Position numbers and translations under genes: made by a program
Shown here: one piece after another, positions 19,495-28,279 of the stretch
Layout: every line of letters begins with the position of its first letter
Position numbering within the stretch: position 1 is the stretch's first letter
Notes under the pieces: model-generated
Seen by the model: only the letters and a program-made list of their open reading frames with translations
The model's database searches: none
What the model was told of the DNA's origin: nothing
Origin: Priestia abyssalis
GTDB lineage: Bacteria > Bacillota > Bacilli > Bacillales > Bacillaceae_H
DNA: 64,000 bases
Direction: 5' to 3'
Assembly: GCF_002019595.1 (NCBI RefSeq)
Contig: NZ_KV917369.1
Location: 1,636,417-1,700,416 of the forward strand

Positions 19495-20505
19495 ATGGAA
19501 CAACGTTCAACTTCAATAGAAATAGGTACAAAAACAAACCCTACGGTAAATGAAGGTAGAAGTTGGAAAGCTATTATTAACAAGTTTGGTGCACTTTTTG
19601 GGTTAGTTGGCTTATGTGTAATCCTTTCAATTCTTACGCCAAGTTTCTTGAAAGCGGATAATTTAATGAATATTGCGCGACAATCATCCATTAACGCGTT
19701 GTTATCATTAGGAATGTTATTGCCTATTTTAACTGCAGGGATTGACTTGTCAGTCGGATCTATTCTTGCCTTTGCAATTATTAGTGCTGGTATAGTAACA
19801 GTGACCTGGGGCATGAGTCCAGTGTTAGGAATTCTTGTTTGTCTTGTAATTGGAGCACTGGCAGGATGGCTAAATGGAATTTTGCTAACCAAATTACGTT
19901 TGCCTCATCCATTTATTTCTACATTAGGAACTATGAATATTTTCCGTGGATTAGCTTTAATTGTTACAGGTGCCTCACCTATCTTTGGTTTCTCATATGC
20001 TATGAACTTTGCTGGTCAAGCAAATGTTGGTATTATTCCTGTTAGTTTTTTGTTAGTCATTGTGATTTATGTTGCTTTTCATATCTTTTTAACTCGTACT
20101 TCAACTGGTAAATATATTTATGCAATAGGCGGTAATAAGGAAGCAGCACGACTTGCAGGTATTCCTGTAGATCGAGTATTAATTCTGGTTTATACATTGA
20201 GTGGTTTAATGGCCGGATTAGCTGGACTCGTGTTAATCGGACGAACAAATTCTGCCTCTCCTATAGCAGGATTATCGTACGAATTAGATGCAATTGCAGC
20301 AGTAATCATTGGTGGAGCAAGCTTCTTTGGCGGTGTAGGTACTGTATGGGGTACACTAATTGGTGCTTTGATTATTGCCGTTTTACGTAATGGGCTAAAT
20401 TTGTTAGGTACCTCATCTGATTTGCAAACGATCATAATTGGATTAGTAATTATAGCGGCAGTATATGTCGACGTTCTTCGTCGAAAATCTTCAAAGAAAA
20501 ACTAA
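19495..20505 (+). CDS. rbsC: Sugar ABC transporter permease (RbsC type)
   Basis: About 336 residues, ~8-10 TM helices. CUT2 permease motifs are seen: LTAGIDLSVGSILAF, LPHPFISTLGTMNIFRGLALIVT, TGKYIYAIGGNKEAARLAGI (the EAA-like loop contacting the ATPase) and AIAAVIIGGASFFGGVGTVWGT. It forms the membrane channel with the RbsA-like ATPase. The ATG at 19495 is preferred because GGAGG (19480-19484) is about 10 bp upstream; a TTG at 19489 is too close. Confidence 0.9.
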   Translation: MEQRSTSIEIGTKTNPTVNEGRSWKAIINKFGALFGLVGLCVILSILTPSFLKADNLMNIARQSSINALLSLGMLLPILTAGIDLSVGSILAFAIISAGIVTVTWGMSPVLGILVCLVIGALAGWLNGILLTKLRLPHPFISTLGTMNIFRGLALIVTGASPIFGFSYAMNFAGQANVGIIPVSFLLVIVIYVAFHIFLTRTSTGKYIYAIGGNKEAARLAGIPVDRVLILVYTLSGLMAGLAGLVLIGRTNSASPIAGLSYELDAIAAVIIGGASFFGGVGTVWGTLIGALIIAVLRNGLNLLGTSSDLQTIIIGLVIIAAVYVDVLRRKSSKKN

Positions 20506-20530
20506 TAATTGAAGGGTAGGCGTAAGTATT

Positions 20531-21550
20531 ATGACTGATCATGTTCGATGGGGAATATTAAGTACGGCACAAATTGCTCAGGATCAATTATTACCAGCTT
20601 TTACAAAGGCAAAAAATGCGGCAGTAACGGCAATTGCAAGTTCAAATAAAAAAGTTAATGGTATTGCTGAGAAATTTGGAATACAAAAAATTTATTTCAC
20701 ATATGAAGATTTGCTGGATGATCCAGATATCGATGCAGTGTACATCCCCTTACCAAATAGATTGCATCGGGAGTGGGTGATAAAGGCTTCAGAAAAAGGA
20801 AAACATATACTTTGTGAAAAGCCGGCAGCCTTGACGTCAAAGGAAGCAGAAGAAATGATTGAGGCATGTAAGAGAAACGGTGTGATTTTTCTTGAAGCCT
20901 TTATGTATCAATTTCATCCACAACATCAAAGAGTTAAAGAAATTATCGCTTCAGGTGAAATTGGAGAAGTGAAATTAATGAGAGCTAGTTTTTCGTTTTA
21001 TCTCCAAGGTCTGGATGAAAATATTCGGATGAATTCGGAATTAGGTGGAGGTAGTTTATATGATGTTGGGTGTTACTGCCTTCATTCAGTTAGAAATATT
21101 CTAGGCGTTGAACCGAACAAAGTCTTTGCGTCTGCTCAGATACACCCGGAGCATAGGGTAGATATGTCCGTAGAGGGGATTATGGAGTTAAATAGCGGAG
21201 TAAAAGCAGTATTCGACGCTTCAATGCAGCAAACGTTGCGCCATCAATATGAAATAGTCGGGACAAAAGGTAGAATCGAAGTTCCTAGAGCGTATTTGCC
21301 AAATTTATATAATGGTGAAGCTTTGATATTGGTTAACACAGAAGATGACAATCAGAGGGAAGAGAAAGTAACCGGACATCAATACATTCTTCAGGTTGAA
21401 CAATTTTCAACATGGGTAATGGAAGGATGTTCCCCTGGTTATTACGCAGAAAATACAGTCCGGAATATGAGCTTAATTGAAGCATGCTTAGAGTCTATCA
21501 AAAAAGGAACCTATGTAAATATTGAAGAATTCAGTTGCATCACCAATTAA
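20531..21550 (+). CDS. Gfo/Idh/MocA dehydrogenase (copy A of duplicated pair)
   Basis: 339 residues. Rossmann segment GILSTAQIAQDQLLPAF, VYIPLPNRLHREW, EKPAAL (CEKPxA motif), FLEAFMYQFHPQH and GGSLYDVGCYCLHSVRNILG. This is the subfamily of dihydrodiol/glucose-fructose-type and xylose dehydrogenases rather than IolG. It likely oxidises or isomerises a sugar imported by the neighbouring ABC system. It follows the permease by 25 bp and precedes a binding-protein gene. A close paralogue (22953) is followed by another binding-protein gene, so the unit appears duplicated. Confidence 0.85.
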   Translation: MTDHVRWGILSTAQIAQDQLLPAFTKAKNAAVTAIASSNKKVNGIAEKFGIQKIYFTYEDLLDDPDIDAVYIPLPNRLHREWVIKASEKGKHILCEKPAALTSKEAEEMIEACKRNGVIFLEAFMYQFHPQHQRVKEIIASGEIGEVKLMRASFSFYLQGLDENIRMNSELGGGSLYDVGCYCLHSVRNILGVEPNKVFASAQIHPEHRVDMSVEGIMELNSGVKAVFDASMQQTLRHQYEIVGTKGRIEVPRAYLPNLYNGEALILVNTEDDNQREEKVTGHQYILQVEQFSTWVMEGCSPGYYAENTVRNMSLIEACLESIKKGTYVNIEEFSCITN

Positions 21551-21619
21551 GAAAAATAAGTTATCACAATATGTAAAGTGCTTTTAGGTTATTTCAATAA
21601 TACGAAAGGGGAGTATAGT

Positions 21620-22633
21620 ATGAAAAAATGTAAAAAACTCTTTTTAATGATGATACCGGTAGCAGCTCTTCTTTTATTAATGGTTGCTTGTGGAAAGCAA
21701 AATACAGATCCAGCTAGTTCATCTAGTTCGGTTTCTGAAACTGACGATTGGGGAAGTGGCGAAGGAAAACCTAAAGTTGCAGTTGTTTTAAAAGCACTAA
21801 ATAGTGAGTATTTTAAATTAATGGAAGCCGGGGCAGAAAAGGCATTTAAAGATTTTGATGTAGATGGTAAAGTAATGTCCCCTTCAAATGAAACTGAAGT
21901 TGAAAAACAAATTAATATGCTTGAAGATTTGCTAAACAATAAGAGCCTAGATGCATTAATAGTCATGCCGAGTCAGCCTGAAGCGGCTATTCCTGTCTTA
22001 AAAAAGTATAAGGAAAAAGGCATTCCTGTTCTTCTCGTTGATACTGATGTGGATTGGGAGGAAAAAACAACCTTTATTGGAATAGATAATTTCACAGCTG
22101 GTCAAAAGGCTGGTGAGTCATTAGCGATGAAGCTTGGTTCTGGAGATAAAGTTGCAATACTTGAAGGCGTTTTAGGCACCCCTACTAGTGAAGAGCGTGT
22201 TCAGGGAGCCGAAGAAGCTTTTAAAAAAGCAGGAATGAAAATAGTGGCTTCTCAAGCAGCAGATTTTGATAGAGTGAAGGCGATTTCAGTTATGGAGAAT
22301 ATATTAACTGCTAATCCAGATTTAAAGGGAATTTTTGCTGCAAGCGATGAAATGGCTTTGGGTGCTTTGAGGGCAACTAAAGCACGAAATATGGATATTC
22401 CAATTATTGGTGTAGACGGGATTACAGAAGCTGTTGAATCAATTTATGATGATGAATTGGAAGCTACTGTTGCTCAAAAGCCACATGATATGACTTATAA
22501 AGGTGTTGAAAATGCTTTGAAAGTGATGAAAGGGGAAACGATTGATAAAAGAATTGACAGTGGAATTGACATTATCACAAAAGAAAACAGTCAAGAAAAG
22601 CTTGGGGAGTTAAAGGAATTGCTAGAAAAATAG
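21620..22633 (+). CDS. Sugar-binding lipoprotein (RbsB-like)
   Basis: About 337 residues. A lipoprotein signal runs MKKCKKLFLMMIPV...LLLLMVACGK with Cys after LMVA. The mature part is a periplasmic-binding-protein type I (Peripla_BP_4) fold: KPKVAVVLKALNSEYF, EVEKQINMLEDLL, DALIVMPSQPEAA, VDTDVDW, FIGIDNFTAGQKAG, EGVLGTPTSEERVQGAEEAF, GIFAASDEMALGA. It captures a sugar outside the membrane for the RbsA/RbsC complex. I use the ATG at 21620 (GAAAGGGGAG upstream) and not an upstream in-frame start, because only this gives a clean signal peptide. A near twin at 26288 is broken. Confidence 0.9.
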   Translation: MKKCKKLFLMMIPVAALLLLMVACGKQNTDPASSSSSVSETDDWGSGEGKPKVAVVLKALNSEYFKLMEAGAEKAFKDFDVDGKVMSPSNETEVEKQINMLEDLLNNKSLDALIVMPSQPEAAIPVLKKYKEKGIPVLLVDTDVDWEEKTTFIGIDNFTAGQKAGESLAMKLGSGDKVAILEGVLGTPTSEERVQGAEEAFKKAGMKIVASQAADFDRVKAISVMENILTANPDLKGIFAASDEMALGALRATKARNMDIPIIGVDGITEAVESIYDDELEATVAQKPHDMTYKGVENALKVMKGETIDKRIDSGIDIITKENSQEKLGELKELLEK

Positions 22634-22952
22634 TTATTCCACTATATAGATAAGGCATCCTCTCAAGTTTGCAATATGGCAATGAAGAATCAAAAAATGT
22701 ATTGAATTAGAGAGGAATATTCCGAGAGTATGATCTAATGAAATATCTTTATGAAAGAGAAAGATATTAATCGAGTGGTAAGATGTAGTAATTCATGAAA
22801 TAGATAGACTGACAAATCGAGATTTGGAAGTTTATTCATGATCAGGAACATGAGTAGATTGTGATTCAGGCAAAAAAATGAATGAAAGGGGCATAGAAAT
22901 TTCTATGCCTTTCTTAAAACTTTGGTTGGTGCAGACAACTCAAGGAGGATAA
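22634..22952. other. Intergenic region, no intact gene
   Basis: 319 bp with many short open stretches but no supportable frame; possibly a decayed gene. A perfect palindrome GGCATAGAAATTTCTATGCC (22890-22909) with flanking AAAG/CTTT forms a terminator-like hairpin just before the next gene. Confidence 0.4.
22885..22914 (+). terminator. Terminator-like hairpin before second dehydrogenase copy
   Basis: AAAGGGGCATAGAAAT pairs with TTTCTATGCCTTT and is followed by a short T-rich tail. Confidence 0.6.
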
Positions 22953-23990
22953 GTGAAGAGTATGAGTGAACAGCGAATTCGTTGGGGAGTATTGAGCACG
23001 GCTAGAATCGCTCAGAACACGATGATTCCGGCTATCATGCAAGCATATAATGCAGAAATCATGGCAATCGCCAGCCGAAATCCCAAAGTTTCAGAAGTTG
23101 CAGCTAAATTTGCGATTCCTAACCTCTATAGTAGCTATGAGGACTTGCTAGATGATCCAGAGGTGGACGCGGTTTATATTCCACTGCCTAACAGCCTTCA
23201 TAAGGAATGGGTAATGAAAGCAGCTGATAAAGGGAAGCACATCTTGTGTGAAAAGCCGATTGCCCTGTCAGCTTCTGAAACCAGGGAAATGATTGAACAT
23301 TGTCAAAGCAAACAAGTGATTTTAATGGAAGCCTTCATGTACCAATTTCACCCGCAGCATCAGGTAGTGAGAGATATTCTCTCTTCCGGAGAGATTGGAC
23401 AACCTAAGCTCATGCGGGCGAATTTCTCTTTCATGGTTGAAGATAGGGCACAAGATATTCGCCTTGATCCTAATTTGGGTGGAGGAAGCGTATACGACAT
23501 AGGCTGTTACTGCATCCATTCGATTCGGAATATCCTAAAGAGCGAGCCGACTAGAGTATATGTCCATGCACCTGCTGATCCGGATTTTAAAGTAGATATG
23601 ACTGCTATCGCCATGTTCGAACTGGATAACGGGATGATGGCTATCTTCGATTGCAGCTTTGATATGGTGCGTCGCGAAAGATATGAAATTGTCGGGACTT
23701 ATGGGACTATAGTCGTTCCCAAAGCTTATAATTTGCCTGAGTGTTTTGATGGTGAGGGCACGGTTATCGTGGAAAAAGAAAATGGAGTGGAAAGAATTGA
23801 AAAGGTATACGGGCATGAATATACCCTTGAAATTGAGCACTTCTCCCAATGTGTGATTGATGGTGTTCAACCACTCTATACTGGCAAAAATATATTGCAA
23901 AACATGAAAGTCATTGAAGCGTGTTATGAATCGATGAGGTCAGGAAAATGGGTAACAGTTAACAATGAAATTCAATGTAAAATATACTAA
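22953..23990 (+). CDS. Gfo/Idh/MocA dehydrogenase (copy B of duplicated pair)
   Basis: 345 residues, paralogous to the protein at 20531 along its whole length (GVLSTARIAQNTMIPA, VYIPLPNSLHKEW, CEKPIAL, LMEAFMYQFHPQH, GGSVYDIGCYCIHSIRNIL). Same predicted NAD(P)-dependent sugar oxidoreductase activity, possibly on a related sugar. The start is uncertain: AAGGAGG (22942-22948) is 4 bp before the GTG at 22953 and 13 bp before the ATG at 22962. The ATG aligns better with the paralogue. Codon choice looks less AT-biased than in copy A, so it may have been acquired separately rather than by recent duplication. Confidence 0.84.
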   Translation: MKSMSEQRIRWGVLSTARIAQNTMIPAIMQAYNAEIMAIASRNPKVSEVAAKFAIPNLYSSYEDLLDDPEVDAVYIPLPNSLHKEWVMKAADKGKHILCEKPIALSASETREMIEHCQSKQVILMEAFMYQFHPQHQVVRDILSSGEIGQPKLMRANFSFMVEDRAQDIRLDPNLGGGSVYDIGCYCIHSIRNILKSEPTRVYVHAPADPDFKVDMTAIAMFELDNGMMAIFDCSFDMVRRERYEIVGTYGTIVVPKAYNLPECFDGEGTVIVEKENGVERIEKVYGHEYTLEIEHFSQCVIDGVQPLYTGKNILQNMKVIEACYESMRSGKWVTVNNEIQCKIY

Positions 23991-24060
23991 TTTAAAGTGT
24001 ACTTCGTGATAATGGCATCAAAAACCCTTTGGAGTATAAATTATACAAAATACTGAGTAG

Positions 24061-24238
24061 GACCGTGCGAAGTTGGTCGATGCCATGGAAAACATTTTAA
24101 CAGCAAAGCTGGAGTTAAAATCATTATTTACTATTTAGGACGAGTCCGTATTAGGATTGGTGAAAGCACTTGAAGGTGTTTAGGAAACAGATATTACGGT
24201 CATAGGCCTTTATAAAACAACAAATGGGGAGAGATAGT
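24061..24238 (+). pseudogene. Fragment of a sugar-binding protein gene
   Basis: One frame reads DRAKLVDAMENILTAKLEL, then TI-stop-DESVLGLVKALEGV-stop-ETDITVIGLYKTT. It aligns with DRVKAISVMENILTANPDL...SDEMALGALRAT...DIPIIGVDGI of the protein at 21620. It has two in-frame stops, no N-terminus and no C-terminus, and it ends just before the intact binding-protein gene at 24240. It is a relic of an additional binding-protein copy. Confidence 0.8.
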
Positions 24239-24239
24239 A

Positions 24240-25232
24240 ATGAAAAAATACTGCGGTTTAATTTTAATTGCAATGATGGCCTTTGTATCAGTTCTTTCTG
24301 GTTGTTCTTCTTCCAGTACCACTGGCGAGCAAGCTGCAAATGAAGATGGAAAGAGTGAAACAAGAAATAGTTATAAATTTGGTATTGTATTAAAACAGTT
24401 AAATATAGAATATTGGAAAATAGTTATGGCTGGAGCAAAAGATGCTGCAAAGAAGTATGATGTTGAGGTTGAATTTTTAGGGCCTCCTCAAGAAACTCAA
24501 TATGAACAACAAATTAAGATGATGGAAGACCAAATTGCTACAGGTGTAGATGCGCTAATTGTAGCGCCAAGCCAACCGGAAGCTGTTTTACCTGTTTTAA
24601 ACAGTGCACATCAACAGGGAATCCCTACAGTACTTGTTGACACTGATGCAAAGTTTGAAGATAAAGTTTCCTTTGTTGGAACAGGTAATCTTGATGCAGG
24701 AAAGCTAGGCGGAGAATTTTTAAGTAATAAGGTAAAGAATGGTGAAAAGGTTGCAATTCTTCGTGGACAAATGGGAAGTAAAACGCATGATGAACGTGTT
24801 GATGGGTTTAAAAAAGCTTTGAAAGATAAAAAACTTAAGTTCATTATTCAAGATGCTCAAAGTGACCGAGAGAAAGCAGTAAATATTATGGAAGATATTT
24901 TAACAGCAAATTCAGATGTGAAAGCGGTTTATGCTACTTCTGATGAAATGGCATTAGGAGCTATAAAAGCGCTTAAGAATAAAGGACATACTGATATTCC
25001 GGTTATCGGATTCGATGGAACACCAAACGGATTAGCGGCATTACAAAATAAAGAAATGTTGGCGAATGTTGCTCAAGATCCATATATGATTGGTTATCTA
25101 GGAGTGGAAACAGCTTATAAAGCAAAGAAAGGGGAAAAAGTCGAAAAAAGAATTGACTCAGGCGCAAAAGTTATTACAGAGGAAAGTGTCGCTGAAGAAA
25201 TAGAAAAAATTAAATCATATTTAGGACAGTAA
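24240..25232 (+). CDS. Sugar-binding lipoprotein (RbsB-like), second type
   Basis: 330 residues. Lipoprotein signal MKKYCGLILIAMMAFVSVLSGCSS with lipobox LSGC. Binding-protein fold: FGIVLKQLNIEYWKIVMAGA, TQYEQQIKMMEDQIATGVDALIVAPSQPEAV, VDTDAKFEDKVSFVGTGN, DERVDGFKKAL and VYATSDEMALGAI. It diverges clearly from the 21620 protein, so it probably has a different ligand range for the same ABC importer. GGGGAGAGATAGTA precedes the ATG. It is followed after 42 bp by an SDR gene. Confidence 0.9.
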   Translation: MKKYCGLILIAMMAFVSVLSGCSSSSTTGEQAANEDGKSETRNSYKFGIVLKQLNIEYWKIVMAGAKDAAKKYDVEVEFLGPPQETQYEQQIKMMEDQIATGVDALIVAPSQPEAVLPVLNSAHQQGIPTVLVDTDAKFEDKVSFVGTGNLDAGKLGGEFLSNKVKNGEKVAILRGQMGSKTHDERVDGFKKALKDKKLKFIIQDAQSDREKAVNIMEDILTANSDVKAVYATSDEMALGAIKALKNKGHTDIPVIGFDGTPNGLAALQNKEMLANVAQDPYMIGYLGVETAYKAKKGEKVEKRIDSGAKVITEESVAEEIEKIKSYLGQ

Positions 25233-25273
25233 ATATTTTTGCTCCAAAGTACTTAGTTGGAAAGGGGATTAGC

Positions 25274-26062
25274 ATGGAGAAGTTATTAGAAGGAAAGGTA
25301 TGCATTGTGACCGGTGCAGCTAGAGGCATCGGAAAAGCAACAGCTATGAAGTATGCCCAGCACGGGGCGAATGTAGTATTAATAGACTTAAATAAGGAAA
25401 GTATTGCAGGAATTGCCGAAGAAATAGAATCATTGGGAGTGAGGGCATTGTCGCTTGCTGTAGATGTAACTTCTTCGAAGGAGATTAATAACGCGTTTTT
25501 GGAGATTGAAGACAAATTTACCAAAATCGATGTACTAGCAAACTGTGCTGGTATCGTTACTTCTAAGTTAATTCTTGATATTGAAGAAGAAGAATGGGAT
25601 AGAGTTTTTAATGTGAATTTAAAATCTATTTTTTTGCTCAGTAAGCGTGTAGCCAAGAACATGGTTAAAAATAAGGTTGCAAATGGAAAAATAATTTCCA
25701 TTTCTTCTCAAGCCTCAAAGATTGGAGAGGTTGGGAACGGGGCTTATTGTGCTTCTAAGGCAGGAGTAAATTCATTAACCCAAGTACTTGGCTTGGAACT
25801 AGCAGAGTATGGAATTTCGGTCAACTCAGTTTGTCCAGGCTATGTAAATACAGAAATGATGCAGCAAGTTTTCCAAAAAAGAGGACCTATTGAAGGAATG
25901 ACACCACAAGAATATGAGGAATCACTGACAAGTCAGGTACCAATGAAAAGGTTAGCAGAGCCTGAAGAAATAGCTGAACTTATGCTATTTTTAAGCAGTG
26001 AAAAAGCAAACTATATTACGGGAATCTCAATAACTATTGCTGGTGGAAAAACAATAATTTAG
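25274..26062 (+). CDS. Short-chain dehydrogenase (sugar/polyol type)
   Basis: 262 residues, classical SDR: TGAARGIG (13-20), acidic LIDLN after beta-2 (NAD preference), NCAGIV in place of NNAG, catalytic SISSQ...YCASK and the C-terminal ITIAGGKTI close to the usual GG motif. Resembles sorbitol/3-oxoacyl-type reductases. It probably oxidises a polyol or sugar delivered by the adjacent ABC system. It ends at a strong terminator and lies 42 bp after the binding-protein gene. Confidence 0.87.
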   Translation: MEKLLEGKVCIVTGAARGIGKATAMKYAQHGANVVLIDLNKESIAGIAEEIESLGVRALSLAVDVTSSKEINNAFLEIEDKFTKIDVLANCAGIVTSKLILDIEEEEWDRVFNVNLKSIFLLSKRVAKNMVKNKVANGKIISISSQASKIGEVGNGAYCASKAGVNSLTQVLGLELAEYGISVNSVCPGYVNTEMMQQVFQKRGPIEGMTPQEYEESLTSQVPMKRLAEPEEIAELMLFLSSEKANYITGISITIAGGKTII

Positions 26063-26102
26063 TATGTGTGTTGATTAACATAGAACAACTCATAAAGAAT
26101 GT

Positions 26103-26150
26103 AAAAAAGCCACCTCTCTTGTAAAGCTTAAGAAGAGGTGGCTCTTTTTT
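26103..26150 (+). terminator. Strong terminator after SDR
   Basis: AAAAAAGCCACCTCT pairs with AGAGGTGGCTCTTTTTT; A-run and T-run flank the stem, so it could act in both directions. Confidence 0.9.
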
Positions 26151-26287
26151 AACAGAAAACTATATTCCTGAATTTGGCTTGCAAATTCGTTTTCAACGAT
26201 GAACTGCTGATTTAAAAAATCATTAATCAAAAAATGTGGTGTACAAACTGTACTGATATTGTTGCATCTAAAAGTGGGGGAAATGTA

Positions 26288-27286
26288 ATGAAAAGAAAAG
26301 GGTTTCTCACAATATTTACTTCGCTTACTCTTGTTTTATTACTATTAGCGGGATGTGGTCAAAGAAATACAGCCACTTCAACTGATAGTAGTGGCGGAGA
26401 CAATCAAGGCAGCGGTTGAAAACCGAAAGTTGCTGATGTTTTAAAGTCGTTGGAAGCAGAATATTTCAAGTTAATGGAGAGTGGAGCAAAGCAGGGGTTT
26501 AAAGACTTTGATGTAGATGGAACAATTCTAGGTCCTTCTAGTCAAACAGAAGTGGAAAAGCAGATTAATATGCTCGAAGATTTACTGACTAAAGATCTTG
26601 ATGCTTTGGTTGTAATGCCGAGCCAATCTGAAGCGGCGGTTCCTATACTCGAGAAATATAAAGTCAAAGGTATTCCTGTTCTTCTTGTAGACAGTGATAT
26701 GGAATGGGATGGAAAAACAACATTCATCGGTACCGACAACTACACAACCGGGCAAGAGACAGGAAAAGAATTAGCATACCAGCTTAAAAAAGGAGATAAA
26801 GTTGCTATTATTGAAGGAGTTTTAGGGAAACCAGTAAGTGAAGATCGAGTAAAAGGTGCAGAAGATGCGATTAAAAAAGCAGGCCTTAAAATTGCTGCTA
26901 TACAAACAGCAGATTTCGATCGGGTTAAAGCCGTTTCGGTAGTGGAAAATATTTTAACAGCTAATCCTGACATTAAAGGTATTTTTGCAGCAAATGATGA
27001 AATGGCATTAAGGACTTTGAAGGCCACAACTGCGCGTAATATGTCTATTCCGATTATCGGTGTGGATGATACTAGTGAAGCTATCCAATCAATCAGCAAA
27101 GGTGGATTAACAGCTACAGTTGCTCAACAACCACATGAGATGACGTATAGAGGTATTGGAAATGCATTAAAGGTTATGAATGGGGAGAAGATTGATAAAA
27201 GAATTACAACTGGCAAAGACGTCATTGTAACGAAAGAAAACGCTGCGGAAAAATTGGAAGAAGTAAAGAACTTACTTAGTAACTAA
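26288..27286 (+). pseudogene. Sugar-binding lipoprotein gene with one in-frame TGA
   Basis: The frame from ATG 26288 to TAA 27286 is open except for a single TGA at 26417-26419 (codon 44), just after the lipobox region (MKRKGFLTIFTSLTLVLLLLAGC) in the linker GGDNQGSG-stop-KPKVADVLKSL. The paralogue at 21620 reads GSGEGKPKVAVVLKAL here, so one codon is lost. The rest matches it closely (EYFKLMESGAKQGFKDFDVDG, EVEKQINMLEDLL). A few substitutions are odd (ADVLK, MALRTLK) and suggest relaxed selection. Interpretation: recently inactivated copy; readthrough is possible but unsupported. A transposon inserted 30 bp downstream. Confidence 0.85.
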
Positions 27287-27316
27287 GGGGTTTAGAGGGA
27301 TGAATTCATTCATTGC

Positions 27317-27321
27317 ATTAT
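27317..27321. repeat. Target-site duplication, left copy (ATTAT)
   Basis: ATTAT directly precedes the left inverted repeat. The same five bases directly follow the right one at 35750-35754. A 5-bp duplication is diagnostic of Tn3-family insertion. Confidence 0.85.
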
Positions 27322-27364
27322 GGCCCAATACCAGCGTTCATGCAACCAGGGGCAAAGTAAATCT
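27322..27364 (+). repeat. Left terminal inverted repeat of the Tn3 element
   Basis: 43 bp beginning GGCCCAATACCAGCG and ending AAGTAAATCT. Only positions 7, 19 and 22 differ from the right end. Confidence 0.9.
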
Positions 27365-27401
27365 GAGAAATAATCGAAAGAATTCCTTTGTCCGATGGAT
27401 A

Positions 27402-27962
27402 CTACTCGATTTCATTGTTCTTATGCATCTTACGATACAAAGTCATGCGAGAAATACCAGCCTTCTCAGCAGCATCAGTACGACTCAACCCTTGATCCAT
27501 AAGATACAAGGCATACCTAACCTTTTCCTCATCGGTTTTAGGTCTTCCAGGATATTTTCCTCGTTTCCTTGCAGCCATAATCCCTTCTTTTGTCCGTTCA
27601 GAAGTTAAATCTCTCTCAAATTGAGCAATACCCGCAAAGATAGTAAACAACATTTTCCCATGTGCTGTAGTTGTATCAAGCCAGGATTCCTTTAAACTTT
27701 TTAAATGCGCTCCCTTTTGTGAGATGAGTTCTGTAATTTCAATAAGGTCTTTCGTAGAACGGGATAGACGAGTCAGATCCGTCACAACAACCGTATCGTT
27801 CATTCGCAAAAATTCCAACATACGATTCAACTCCGGTCGCTCTCGTTTCGTACCGGTTACTTTTTCAAAGAAAATGCGATCACACCCAAATTCTTCAAGT
27901 TGTTTCTTTTGGCGATCCAAATTTTGATCAAATGTAGAAACACGCATATAGCCAAACTTCAT
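27402..27962 (-). CDS. tnpR: Serine resolvase of the Tn3 element
   Basis: About 186 residues, the resolvase/invertase length. N-terminal catalytic domain: MKFGYMRVST with the nucleophile Ser9, then the Arg-rich active-site motif DLTRLSRSTKDL and GKMLFTIFAGIAQFERDL. The C-terminal HTH is GLSRTDAAEKAGISRMTLYRKM. It resolves cointegrates at res. I chose ATG 27962 because GAGGAGAGG lies a few bases upstream and the upstream in-frame extension lacks resolvase character. It reads toward the left end. The region just upstream holds repeated TGTTACA-type sequences that would be res. Confidence 0.92.
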   Translation of the reverse strand: MKFGYMRVSTFDQNLDRQKKQLEEFGCDRIFFEKVTGTKRERPELNRMLEFLRMNDTVVVTDLTRLSRSTKDLIEITELISQKGAHLKSLKESWLDTTTAHGKMLFTIFAGIAQFERDLTSERTKEGIMAARKRGKYPGRPKTDEEKVRYALYLMDQGLSRTDAAEKAGISRMTLYRKMHKNNEIE

Positions 27963-28279
27963 GTTCATCCTCTCCTCTATCAAATATTGTACCAAAAACC
28001 ATTCGTGATAAATATTGTTACGAATAATATTGTTACATATTTTTGTTACACTCATTATACGAGTTAGCTAGACTAAAAGTTGATCATCACTACATGTAAC
28101 AAAAATGTTCGTTTTTGTTACAAACAGAACAAAGAATAATTAGTTCTTCTTCAAGATACAAGTGTGTTTTCCGTCGATTCGACATCTAGAAGTCACAATA
28201 TCTAGTTAGGATTTGTTGATTTTTCAACAAAAGTGCACTCTCTCTTAACATTCGACTTGTATTTTCTTCCACATTAAAG
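27963..28279. promoter_or_regulatory. Candidate res region between resolvase and merR
   Basis: Several TTGTTAC/GTAACAA words occur in both orientations between about 28005 and 28135: three spaced direct copies at 28013-28052, and an inverted pair TGTAACAAAA...TTTTGTTACA centred near 28108. Position and repeat structure fit the multi-subsite res of a Tn3 element. A 40-bp inverted near-copy of the 28093-28133 portion occurs far outside the transposon at 56861-56902. Confidence 0.65.

Noticed and set aside
25210..25701. 163-codon minus-strand frame antisense to the SDR at 25274
   Set aside because: It is a shadow of a clear SDR coding sequence; the composition is typical of antisense frames.
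27300..27608. Open frame of 102 codons on the plus strand at the transposon left end
   Set aside because: It is antisense to the resolvase C-terminus, has no ribosome site and no recognisable family.
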